Assembly (NCBI GenBank): GCA_043101835.1 | Contig: JBICHM010000021.1 | Location: forward strand, 1 to 5,927 | Source: JBICHM01 sp043101835 | GTDB taxonomy: Bacteria > Planctomycetota > Phycisphaerae > Phycisphaerales > UBA1924 | DNA: 5,927 nucleotides | Direction of reading: 5' to 3' | Part shown: one piece after another, positions 1 through 5,919 of the stretch | Numbering within the stretch: the first letter of the stretch is position 1 | How the letters are laid out: every line of letters begins with the position of its first letter | Notes under the pieces: model-generated | What the model saw: the letters and a program-made list of their open reading frames with translations, nothing else | Databases searched by the model: none | What the model was told of the DNA's origin: nothing | Made by a program: the position numbers and the translations under genes

Positions 1-1
1 G

Positions 2-580
2 GTCGTCGAGGAGCTGCGCGACCAGGTGACGCTGGCGATCGCGCTGGACGCGACCGACGAGCAGGCGCTGCGGATCCAGGGCGTCGATCAGGTGGACTGC
101 GCGATCGTCGGCATCGGCCACAACTTCGAGGCCAACGCCCTGACGACGGCGCTGCTGAAGTCGATGCGGATCCAGCGCGTGATCAGCCGCGCCGGCAACG
201 CGATGCAGGCGACGATCCTCAGCCGCATCGGCGCCGACGCGGTGGTGAACCCCGAGGACGAGGCGGCCGACCGGTGGTCGCATCGGCTGCAGGCGTCGTT
301 CCTGATCGAGCACGTCGAACTGGGCACCGGGTACGCGCTCGTGCAGATGCCGGCGCCGGACGCCTGGCACGGCAAGACGCTGGCGGAACTCGACCTTCGC
401 AACAAGCACAACGTGACGATCGTGGGCATCAAGCGCCGGGTGGCGACGACCGGACCGGCGGGGGTGGAGACGGTCACCGAGCGCGTGCTGGACCTGCCCC
501 AGTCCGACAGCCGCATGACGGCGGACGACACGCTGATCATCGCGGGATTCGACCGCGACATTCAGCGTCTGCCCACCTGA
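2..580 (+). CDS. ktrA: KtrA/TrkA-family potassium uptake regulatory protein (RCK domains), 5' end missing
   Basis: The frame is open from the window's first bases to TGA at 578-580, giving 192 residues with the start outside the window. The visible part begins inside the RCK_N Rossmann domain. ALD followed by ATDE (about residues 14-20) is the end of the second beta strand, where an acidic residue contacts the nucleotide ribose. The block VDCAIVGIGHNFEANALTT and the later VISRAGNAMQATILSRIGADAVVNPEDE match the second half of KtrA/TrkA-N proteins. A RCK_C (TrkA-C) domain follows from about residue 102, with the LVQMPAPDAWHGKTLAELDLR segment. Family knowledge: such proteins form cytosolic octameric rings that bind nucleotides and gate a membrane KtrB/TrkH K+ channel. 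KtrA is usually about 220 residues, so only the N-terminal GxGxxG region, roughly 30-45 residues, should be missing. KtrA rather than double-length TrkA is inferred from a single RCK_N-RCK_C unit running to the stop. Confidence 0.88.
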   Translation, partial: VVEELRDQVTLAIALDATDEQALRIQGVDQVDCAIVGIGHNFEANALTTALLKSMRIQRVISRAGNAMQATILSRIGADAVVNPEDEAADRWSHRLQASFLIEHVELGTGYALVQMPAPDAWHGKTLAELDLRNKHNVTIVGIKRRVATTGPAGVETVTERVLDLPQSDSRMTADDTLIIAGFDRDIQRLPT

Positions 581-700
581 ACGGAGGAGGCTGCGGCGCG
601 TTCGGCAGGCGTTCGCCGCGCGGGATTGGCGCGGGGGGAAATCGTCCCCCGGGCCCGCGCGGCGGGTGAGAACCCCCGGCGTGTCGGCTAGGATCTCCGA
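581..700. other. Non-coding gap downstream of ktrA with two GC-rich inverted repeats
   Basis: No credible gene is seen here. GCGGCG at 593-598 can pair with CGCCGC at 614-619, and GGGGGA at 634-639 with TCCCCC at 645-650 (5-base loop). Either could slow RNA polymerase or protect the ktrA 3' end, but neither is followed by a T run, so I do not call an intrinsic terminator. GGAGGAGG at 583-590 looks like a Shine-Dalgarno sequence, yet no ATG, GTG or TTG follows at usable distance. Confidence 0.4.
666..694 (+). promoter_or_regulatory. Possible sigma70-type promoter for gdh
   Basis: GTGAGA at 666-671 matches TTGACA at 4 of 6 positions and TAGGAT at 689-694 matches TATAAT at 4 of 6, with a 17-base spacer. 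Transcription would then start near 700-702, just before a stable hairpin. Both hexamers are imperfect and the assignment rests on spacing and position only. Confidence 0.3.
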
Positions 701-876
701 CTTTCCCCTCCGGTGTGTGGAGGGGCCCATCTGGGGACGCCGAGAGAGAATCCAGCGGCGGGTGCACAGTGCCCCGTCGAGGTCGCCGATCAACAGCCAG
801 AGCGGGACGAAGGGTCCCGACGCAACGACCGCCGCGCCGGCGGCCGGGCGATCCACGCCCTCACAAGGTTTCCGTC
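701..876 (+). promoter_or_regulatory. Long, highly foldable 5' leader of gdh; candidate cis-regulatory RNA
   Basis: The roughly 176 bases between the inferred start site and the gdh ATG can form several helices. CCCCTCC 705-711 pairs perfectly with GGAGGGG 719-725. CTGG 731-734 pairs with CCAG 752-755. A ten-pair stem spans 756-779 with one bulged T at 763 and one G-U pair. CGGGAC 803-808 pairs with GTCCCG 814-819, and CCGCCG 829-834 with CGGCGG 838-843. GGTCGCC 781-787 can pair with GGCGATC 847-853 (one G-U), enclosing the last two hairpins as a three-way junction about 11 bases before the Shine-Dalgarno. I could not match it to a known riboswitch, including the glutamine (glnA) RNA. GC-rich DNA folds easily by chance, so function is unproven. 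Confidence 0.3.
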
Positions 877-2259
877 ATGACCAAAGCAACCATCGTTGCG
901 CCCACCAGCGTCGACCACCAGTTCAAGTCGAAGCACATCTTCGACGAACTGGGCATGCAGCACGACCCGAACAACCTGTACCTGCAGACGATCGACGCGG
1001 TCCTGACGGCCGCCGACCTGCTCGAGCTCCCCCACCACCTGCGGCTCATCCTCGCGCAGCCGAAGAACGAGATCATGGTGCACTTCCCGGTGCGCATGAA
1101 CGACGGCTCGTTCAAGCTCTTCAAGGGCTACCGGGTGCAGCACAACAACGTGCTCGGCCCGTACAAGGGCGGCGTCCGCTTCCACCACGATGTCCACCTC
1201 GACGACGTGAAGGCGCTCGCGGCGCTGATGACCATGAAGTGCTCCCTCGTGCGCGTGCCCTACGGCGGCGCGAAGGGCGGCGTGAAGGTCAACCCGCGCG
1301 CGATCGACCACGAGGAGCTGATGCGCGTCAGCCGGCGCTTCATCACCGCCATCAGCAAGCAGATCGGGCCGGACATCGACATCCCCGCGCCCGATGTCGG
1401 CACCAACAGCCAGGTGATGGCGTGGTTCGCCGACACCTACATGAACATCTCCGGGCGCCAGAGCAAGCACGACGGCCTGCGCGTCGTCACCGGCAAGCCG
1501 ATCGAGTTCGGCGGCTCGGTCGGGCGCGAGAAGGCGACCGGCCAGGGCCTCGTCGACGTCGTCGCCGAGATGCTCCCCTCCATGGGCCTGCCCCTCGAGG
1601 GGCTGCGGGTCAGCGTGCTGGGCTTCGGCAACGTCGGCTCGTGGGCCGGGCGCCTGCTCGAGGAGCGCGGGGCCAAGATCGTCGCCGTCATGGACCACAC
1701 CGGCGCCATCCGCAACGACCGAGGCATCGACACGCAGCTCCTCAGCCAGCACTGCGCCGAGACCGGCGGCGTCGCGGGCTTCGGCGCCGGCGAGGGCACC
1801 GAGGCCGGCACGAACTCCTGCGGCAGCGCCGAGGCGATCACCGAGGAGGACTTCTACCGCACCACGGTGGACCTCTTCGTCCCCGCTGCGCTCGAGCAGA
1901 TGATCAACGAGCGCACCGCCGGCTGGGTGGACGCCAAGATCATCGCCGAGGGCGCCAACGCCCCGACCACCCCCGCCGGCGAGCGCGTGCTCCTGGCCAA
2001 CGGCGTCGAGATCCTGCCGGCCATCCTCTGCAACGCCGGCGGCGTGACGGTCTCCTACTTAGAGTGGGTCCAGAACAAGACCTCGACCGTGTGGGACATC
2101 GAGCGCGTCGACGCCGAACTCAACAAGCACATGGTGCTCGCGGCCCGGCGCACGCTGCTGGCCAAGCACCGTTACGAGTGCGACCTGCGGACCGCGGCGT
2201 ACATCGCCTCGCTCGAGAACATCGGCAAGGTGTACGCGCTGCGCGGCATCTTCCCCTGA
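877..2259 (+). CDS. gdhA: Glutamate dehydrogenase (Glu/Leu/Phe/Val dehydrogenase family)
   Basis: This encodes a 460-residue cytosolic enzyme that interconverts glutamate with 2-oxoglutarate and ammonium using NAD(P), linking nitrogen assimilation or glutamate breakdown to the TCA cycle. The N-terminal dimerization/catalytic domain (about 40-180) has all expected active-site residues: GPYKGGVRF with K97, K121, the catalytic lysine K133 in PYGGAKGGV, and D173 in PAPDVGTNSQ. These keep a constant offset from the classical hexameric GDH lysines and aspartate. The Rossmann domain carries GFGNVG at 249-254 with D273 after the second strand, which alone does not settle NAD versus NADP. AEGANAPTTP, CNAGGVTVSYLEW and a C-terminal LRTAAYIASLENIGKVYALRGIFP-like end are family signatures; the first has Ala where Gly is common. 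The ATG at 877 was chosen because homologous sequence begins after it and AAGG at 865-868 lies 8 bases upstream; the open frame further upstream looks non-coding. Codon 395 is TTA, a rare leucine codon in such GC-rich DNA. Leu or Val dehydrogenase is less likely given length and motifs. Confidence 0.95.
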   Translation: MTKATIVAPTSVDHQFKSKHIFDELGMQHDPNNLYLQTIDAVLTAADLLELPHHLRLILAQPKNEIMVHFPVRMNDGSFKLFKGYRVQHNNVLGPYKGGVRFHHDVHLDDVKALAALMTMKCSLVRVPYGGAKGGVKVNPRAIDHEELMRVSRRFITAISKQIGPDIDIPAPDVGTNSQVMAWFADTYMNISGRQSKHDGLRVVTGKPIEFGGSVGREKATGQGLVDVVAEMLPSMGLPLEGLRVSVLGFGNVGSWAGRLLEERGAKIVAVMDHTGAIRNDRGIDTQLLSQHCAETGGVAGFGAGEGTEAGTNSCGSAEAITEEDFYRTTVDLFVPAALEQMINERTAGWVDAKIIAEGANAPTTPAGERVLLANGVEILPAILCNAGGVTVSYLEWVQNKTSTVWDIERVDAELNKHMVLAARRTLLAKHRYECDLRTAAYIASLENIGKVYALRGIFP

Positions 2260-2292
2260 GTCGATCGCTCCGACGCGGCGACCCCGAATGAC

Positions 2293-2329
2293 AACGCCCC
2301 CCGGCGCGACGCGCCGGGGGGCGTTTTTT
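2293..2329 (+). terminator. Strong intrinsic terminator of gdh
   Basis: A perfect 15-base-pair stem (2293-2307 with 2311-2325), almost all G-C, closes a 3-base GAC loop and runs into six T residues at 2324-2329. It starts 33 bases after the gdh stop. On the opposite strand the stem is followed only by GTTGTCATT, a poor T tract, so termination of the convergent minus-strand gene here would be weaker. CGCTCCGA at 2266-2273 and TCGGAGCG at 2342-2349 form an outer 8-base inverted repeat around it. Confidence 0.93.
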
Positions 2330-2393
2330 CGTTCGCGCCGATCGGAGCGGCCGGCGCGACGGTGTGGTGTCCGTTGGTCTGGTGTCGGCTGAA

Positions 2394-3308
2394 TCAGAAG
2401 CCGAAGTTGAGCCCGAGATACGGACCCTGGAACGTGCCGTCGAGGGTGAGGACGAAGTCGCCCTTGCCGGTGTCGTAGTCGATCTGCTGCACGCGGTACC
2501 CGAAGAGCAGATTCATGCGCTCGCCGATGCGGTACTCCACGCCGGTGTCGAGCATCCAGGTGAGGTCGGTCATGCGCCAGGCCGTGCCGCCGCCGCTGAT
2601 GTCGAAGCGCGTCATCCACCAGAGATCGCGCCGGATGGAGATCGCGGTGCGGAGGCCGAAGATCGGCTCGAGCCAGTCGTCGTCCTGCTGGACGACGTTC
2701 TGATTCGACTGGGCGGTCTGCTCGACGTCGAGGTGGCCGTAACGGAGGCCGGCGAAGGCGTCGACGCGCGCGGCGCCGAATCCCGCGCTGTCGGCCGGCG
2801 CGTTGAGCAGGCGGAAGCCGGCCGAGACATCGAGGGTGTATCGCTCGACCTCGCTGTCGATGAGCGTGTTGGCGGGGACGTTGCCGACGTTGCCGGTGGC
2901 GCCTTCATTGTCGAAGTAGTGGTACGACCCGACAACGGAGATGCCCCACCCGGCCTTGTTCCACGCCTCGAAACGGATCTCCGGCGCGTAGGAGTTGGCC
3001 TGGTTGAACATGTCGCCGGGATTCGCATCCACATCGGCGGTGACGTTCACCGCGGTGGGCGTGGCCTTGATGTCCCACGGCCACCAGAAGATGAAGTCGA
3101 GGTCGTACTCCCAGGCGCTCTGCTTCGGCGCGGCGAGGAGTTCGGGCTGGGGCAGCCGGGGCGCGCCCTGCTCGCCCTGCTGCGTCGCCGGCTGGAGCAG
3201 GAGTTCGCTCGTCGCCTCGAGCGAGAGCGCGGCGTCCCCGAGCGCGGGTGCGGCGGCGCCGGCCAGGCCTGCTGCAGCGATGAGAACCGAAACGGCGCGA
3301 GCGGTCAT
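2394..3308 (-). CDS. Outer-membrane beta-barrel protein of unknown function
   Basis: The product has 304 residues. A signal peptide covers about 1-24: basic TAR start, an Ala/Leu-rich core and a likely signal peptidase I site after ALG. Residues 30-64 are a Pro/Gln-rich, probably flexible periplasmic stretch. From 66 onward the protein alternates polar and hydrophobic residues with many aromatics, as in transmembrane beta strands: WEYDLDFIFWWPWDIKAT, IRFEAW, GISVVGSYHYF, YTLDVSAGFRLL, DAFAGLRYGHLDV, PIFGLRTAISI, WWMTRFDISGGG, LDTGVEYRIGERMNLLFGYRVQ, and a final GPYLGLNFGF. The C-terminal Phe and aromatic pattern match the BAM assembly signal. The closing GYR...DYDTGKGDF...GPYLGLNF pattern is common in small outer-membrane beta-barrel proteins of unassigned role. 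Probably 8-12 strands; no TolC- or porin-specific motif is seen. The ATG at 3308 is supported by the signal peptide and by GGAG (3316-3319, minus strand) 7 bases upstream. It converges on gdh and follows the permease on the same strand. Confidence 0.85.
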   Translation of the reverse strand: MTARAVSVLIAAAGLAGAAAPALGDAALSLEATSELLLQPATQQGEQGAPRLPQPELLAAPKQSAWEYDLDFIFWWPWDIKATPTAVNVTADVDANPGDMFNQANSYAPEIRFEAWNKAGWGISVVGSYHYFDNEGATGNVGNVPANTLIDSEVERYTLDVSAGFRLLNAPADSAGFGAARVDAFAGLRYGHLDVEQTAQSNQNVVQQDDDWLEPIFGLRTAISIRRDLWWMTRFDISGGGTAWRMTDLTWMLDTGVEYRIGERMNLLFGYRVQQIDYDTGKGDFVLTLDGTFQGPYLGLNFGF

Positions 3309-3321
3309 GCGAAGGCTCCCC

Positions 3322-3342
3322 CCGGGGCGTGACGCGCCCCGG
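3322..3342 (-). promoter_or_regulatory. Hairpin in the 5' leader of the beta-barrel gene, abutting its Shine-Dalgarno
   Basis: CCGGGGCG at 3322-3329 pairs perfectly with CGCCCCGG at 3335-3342 around a 5-base loop. In the minus-strand mRNA the 3' side of the stem overlaps the first two bases of the G-rich ribosome-binding stretch (3316-3323), so it could stabilise the mRNA 5' end or modulate ribosome access. No T run follows, which argues against a terminator of the upstream permease gene. Confidence 0.4.
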
Positions 3343-3354
3343 CAATGCCCTTCA

Positions 3355-3381
3355 ACTATCAGAAGCGCGCGGGAAGGTCAA
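3355..3381 (-). promoter_or_regulatory. Possible sigma70-type promoter of the beta-barrel gene
   Basis: Read on the minus strand, TTGACC (3376-3381) matches the -35 consensus at 5 of 6 positions. GATAGT (3355-3360) matches the -10 consensus at 4 of 6, 15 bases further on, a slightly short spacer. The start site would be near 3348, giving a leader of about 40 bases that begins with the 3322-3342 hairpin. Immediately upstream, 3383-3401 is an imperfect inverted repeat (8-base arms, one mismatch) that could be an operator or the end of the permease transcript. Confidence 0.4.
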
Positions 3382-3459
3382 CGGACCGGGGTTCCCGGAC
3401 CCGCCGCTGATGACCGTTGCGCAGCGCCGTTGCACCTGTACGCACCGCGCTTCACGGGC

Positions 3460-4659
3460 TCACGCCGCGGCAGGAGCGCTCGCCGTCGCTGCGATCGAGG
3501 TTCGCCGGCGGTCGCGCAGCCAGGCACGGGCGCGGTTCGCAGCGCCGAGGGCGAGCAGCGCGCCAAGGGCGATCGCGAAGGCGGCGCTCAACGGCGAGAC
3601 ACCGTGCTCGTGCCCGCCGGGGAGGATCGCGCTGGGGATCTCCACACCGATCGCGTCGATCGCCACGCCCAGACCCACGGCGACGGCGGCGATGCATGCC
3701 AGATAGATCGCCAGGGCGCGCACACCGAGGTCCTTGAGGGCCCACGCCATGGTCGCCATGTTGGTGGCGGGGCCTGCGAGCAGGAAGACGAGGGCCGCGC
3801 CAGGCGACAGGCCCTTCGCGACGAGCACGGCGGCGACCGGCGTGCTCGCCGCGGCGCAGACATAGATCGGCAGGCCGACGACGAGCATCAGCAGCATCGG
3901 GCCGATTCCCTCGCCGACGTGCGCTTCGATCCACCCGGCCGGCACGCTCGCGCCGATGACCGCCGAGAGCGCAAGGCCGACGAGCAACCAGCCGGCGAGG
4001 TCGGCGGGCATGTCGAGGTAGGCGTAGCGCAGTGCAGTGCGGACACGCGTCAGAAACGTGCCGCGCGCAGGCGGCGGTTCGCTCGCGCAGCACGACGCTG
4101 GCGCAGGCGGCGACGCGGGCGCGCAGCAGGAGGCAGGCGCAGGCTCGGCGGCTGGTGTACCTGCGCTGCAGCACGATGGCGCCTGTGCGAGCGGGAGATT
4201 GGTGGTTGCGGCTTCGGCGGCGCGTCGTTCGGCGCGCTTGTCGCTGGCGTCGATGAGCAGCCCGGCCGCGAGGGCGCTGGTGACGGCGCCGATTGGGCGG
4301 ACGATGGCCATCACCGGCCCGAGCATGCCCCAGGTGAGCGCGATGGTCTCGCTGCCGTCTTCCGGGGTGCTGATGGCGAAGGCGGCGGTGGCGCCCTTGC
4401 TGGCGCCGTGACGGCGCAGGGCCGCCGCCGCCGGGATGACGCTGCACGAGCAGAGTGGCATCGGGACGCCGATGGCGGCGGCCTTCAGGACGCTGCCGAC
4501 GCCGCGCCCGCCGAGTTGCTTGCGGACCCACGCCATGGGAATCCACGCGTGGGCGACGCCGGCGAGCAGGAATCCGACGAGCAGCCACGGGCCGCTCTCC
4601 ACAAGGATCAGCCAGAACTCGTGGGCCCAGTCAGCGAGGAATGTGGTGACGGCGCTCAT
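3460..4659 (-). CDS. ArsP_1/DUF318 permease, SO_0444-like Cu/Zn efflux transporter
   Basis: This 399-residue inner-membrane protein is built of two homologous hydrophobic halves, about 14-137 and 215-376. The first half carries PMPLCSC (67-72; C70, C72), then RRHGASKGA and STPEDGSETI. The second has LPIYVCAAASTPVAA (263-277; C268) and LLAGPATNMATM (293-304). This arrangement matches permeases named after Shewanella SO_0444, described as copper/zinc efflux transporters; I rely on memory of the family pattern. Between the halves is an Ala/Pro-rich hydrophilic linker (about 138-205) with three Cys-Cys pairs (163-164, 178-179, 190-191), the last two inside an exact PAPASCCA repeat, probably metal-binding. 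GGHEH at 348-352 could add ligands. Exported metal is inferred, not shown; arsenical export (ArsP) is the main alternative. ATG at 4659 fits the family N-terminus, but no Shine-Dalgarno precedes it. It is divergent from dprA and 151 bases upstream of the barrel gene on the same strand. Confidence 0.86.
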   Translation of the reverse strand: MSAVTTFLADWAHEFWLILVESGPWLLVGFLLAGVAHAWIPMAWVRKQLGGRGVGSVLKAAAIGVPMPLCSCSVIPAAAALRRHGASKGATAAFAISTPEDGSETIALTWGMLGPVMAIVRPIGAVTSALAAGLLIDASDKRAERRAAEAATTNLPLAQAPSCCSAGTPAAEPAPASCCAPASPPAPASCCASEPPPARGTFLTRVRTALRYAYLDMPADLAGWLLVGLALSAVIGASVPAGWIEAHVGEGIGPMLLMLVVGLPIYVCAAASTPVAAVLVAKGLSPGAALVFLLAGPATNMATMAWALKDLGVRALAIYLACIAAVAVGLGVAIDAIGVEIPSAILPGGHEHGVSPLSAAFAIALGALLALGAANRARAWLRDRRRTSIAATASAPAAA

Positions 4660-4731
4660 GGATCAGGAGGATAGCGCGTGCGATCTGATCGGGTTCCGGT
4701 AGGATGCATATTCTCGAAAGGAGCCTGCCGG
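4660..4731. promoter_or_regulatory. Divergent promoter region between the permease and dprA
   Basis: Only 72 bases separate the two start codons. It contains the most AT-rich patch nearby (4704-4713), where promoter opening is plausible. On the plus strand TAGGAT at 4700-4705 is a -10-like hexamer, identical to the one proposed for gdh, without a convincing -35. On the minus strand TATCCT at 4668-4673 is -10-like (4 of 6) and lies 8 bases before the permease ATG. CGATC at 4681-4685 and GATCG at 4687-4691 form an 11-base palindrome around a central T, a possible operator half-site pair. Confidence 0.35.
4717..4723 (+). promoter_or_regulatory. Ribosome binding site deciding the dprA start
   Basis: AAAGGAG lies 8 bases before ATG 4732. 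A competing in-frame GTG at 4678 has AGGAGG (4665-4670) 7 bases upstream. It would add 18 residues not expected in DprA and would need transcription to begin within the permease start region, so the ATG is preferred. Confidence 0.65.
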
Positions 4732-5919
4732 ATGCCCGCAGCGACGACCCGGAGCGACACGCCGTCACCCGAGACGCTCGACCTGCTGCGCCTGGGCCTG
4801 GCGCCTGGGCTGGGTCCGGTATTGACGCGGCGCGCGATCGAGACGCTCGGCTCCCCCGCTGCTGTGGCGGGCGCGAGCGCGACGGCGCTTGCGCAGACGC
4901 CGGGCATCGGGGCGGAGCGGGCACGGAAGATCGCCGCGGCGCTGCGCGAGTCCGACGCGGCGCTCGAGGCGGAGCTGGCGCTCGCGGCGCGCCACGGGGT
5001 GCGCTTCGTCGCGGCGCACGACGACGAGTACCCCCCACTTCTGCGCGACCTCGAGGATGCGCCGCTCGCGCTGCGCGTGCGCGGCGAACTCGTGCCGGAA
5101 CTCGACCGCTTCGGCGTGGCGATCGTCGGCTCGCGCTCCTGCACGGCGTATGGGATGGAGCAGGCGGAGCGCTTCAGCGCGGCGCTCGCGGAGCGCGGGT
5201 TGCCGGTCGTGTCGGGCGGCGCGCGGGGCATCGACACCGCGGCGCACCGGGCGGCGCTGCGCGTGCGCGGCAGGACGGTCGTCGTGATGGGCTGCGGGCA
5301 CGCGCACTGCTACCCGCCGGAGAACGCGGCGCTGTTCGAGAAGGTCGTGGAGGGCGGCGGGTGCATCGTCAGCGAGCTGCCGCTGGCGATGGCGCCCGCG
5401 CGCGAGAACTTCCCGGCGCGCAACCGGGTGATCAGCGGCATGGCGCTGGGCGTGCTGGTGATCGAGGCCGGCGCGCGCTCGGGGGCGCTGATCACCGCGC
5501 GACTGGCGGCCGAGGAGCACGGGCGCGAGGTGATGGCCCTGCCGGGTCGTGTGGATTCCGGCGCCTCGCAGGGCGCGCACGAACTGATCCGTTCGGGCGG
5601 CGCGGCGCTGGTGATGACGCCCGCGGATGTCATCGAGACGCTCGAGAGCCCGGCGCGCCATGCGCACGCCGGCACGCACGCGGCGCGGTACGCCGACCCG
5701 GCGCGCGAGCCGGCGCCGAAGCGCATCGATCTGGCGACGCTGGACCTGACGGATCGGCAGCGTGTGATCGTGGAGGCGCTGGCGGAGCCGCGGACCTTGG
5801 ATGAGGTGGTGCGTCTGACCGGCCTGGACGCCTCGGCGGTGCGGACGGAGGCGACGCTGCTGGAGGTGCAGCGTGTGCTGCGCCGGGTGGGCGATCGTCT
5901 GGCGGTGGGCGCGGGGTGA
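4732..5919 (+). CDS. dprA: DNA-processing protein DprA (Smf), RecA loader
   Basis: DprA is a cytosolic protein that binds incoming single-stranded DNA during natural transformation, protects it and loads RecA. It is also widespread in bacteria not known to be competent. The 395-residue product has the full architecture. An N-terminal SAM/helix-hairpin-helix region spans about 15-75, with LRLGLAPGLGPV and TPGIGAERARK. The Rossmann-like DprA core follows: VAIVGSRSCTAYG (129-141), VVSGGARGID (159-168), SELP, FPARNRVISG (227-236), EAGARSGALIT (245-255) and a REVMALPGR...SQGAHELIRSGGA block. A C-terminal winged-helix (DprA_WH) spans about 335-395, after a linker rich in His, Ala and Pro. All signature residues appear intact, so it is predicted functional. 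It stands alone divergent from the permease; the window ends 8 bases after its stop, so a downstream partner such as topA, a frequent neighbour, cannot be checked. Start choice is explained at the ribosome binding site entry. Confidence 0.95.
   Translation: MPAATTRSDTPSPETLDLLRLGLAPGLGPVLTRRAIETLGSPAAVAGASATALAQTPGIGAERARKIAAALRESDAALEAELALAARHGVRFVAAHDDEYPPLLRDLEDAPLALRVRGELVPELDRFGVAIVGSRSCTAYGMEQAERFSAALAERGLPVVSGGARGIDTAAHRAALRVRGRTVVVMGCGHAHCYPPENAALFEKVVEGGGCIVSELPLAMAPARENFPARNRVISGMALGVLVIEAGARSGALITARLAAEEHGREVMALPGRVDSGASQGAHELIRSGGAALVMTPADVIETLESPARHAHAGTHAARYADPAREPAPKRIDLATLDLTDRQRVIVEALAEPRTLDEVVRLTGLDASAVRTEATLLEVQRVLRRVGDRLAVGAG

Noticed and set aside
593..650. GC-rich stems after ktrA as an intrinsic terminator
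   Set aside because: Neither stem is followed by a T run.
803..819. Hairpin 803-819 as a guanidine-II (mini-ykkC) or glutamine riboswitch element
   Set aside because: The ACGA falls partly in the stem rather than as an ACGR tetraloop, a second matching hairpin is missing, and the conserved glutamine-aptamer segments are not seen.
790..1752. 320-codon minus-strand open frame antisense to gdh
   Set aside because: Val/Ala/His-rich composition without recognisable domain; a shadow of gdh codon bias.
666..2291. Long plus-strand open frame overlapping gdh in another frame
   Set aside because: Its translation is Arg/Pro/Gly-rich low complexity typical of an off-frame reading of GC-rich DNA, and it overlaps a gene with full family motifs.
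2364..3332. 322-codon plus-strand open frame opposite the beta-barrel gene
   Set aside because: Glu/Val/Gly-rich repetitive shadow; the minus-strand reading has a signal peptide, beta-strand pattern, C-terminal Phe and ribosome site.
4081..4179. Linker Cys-Cys repeats as a DNA-level tandem repeat or CRISPR-like array
   Set aside because: Only two exact protein-level copies within a coding region, with no regular spacers.
2995..4674. 559-codon plus-strand open frame across the permease
   Set aside because: Arg/Ala/Asp-rich with no domain; opposite strand encodes a clear two-half permease.
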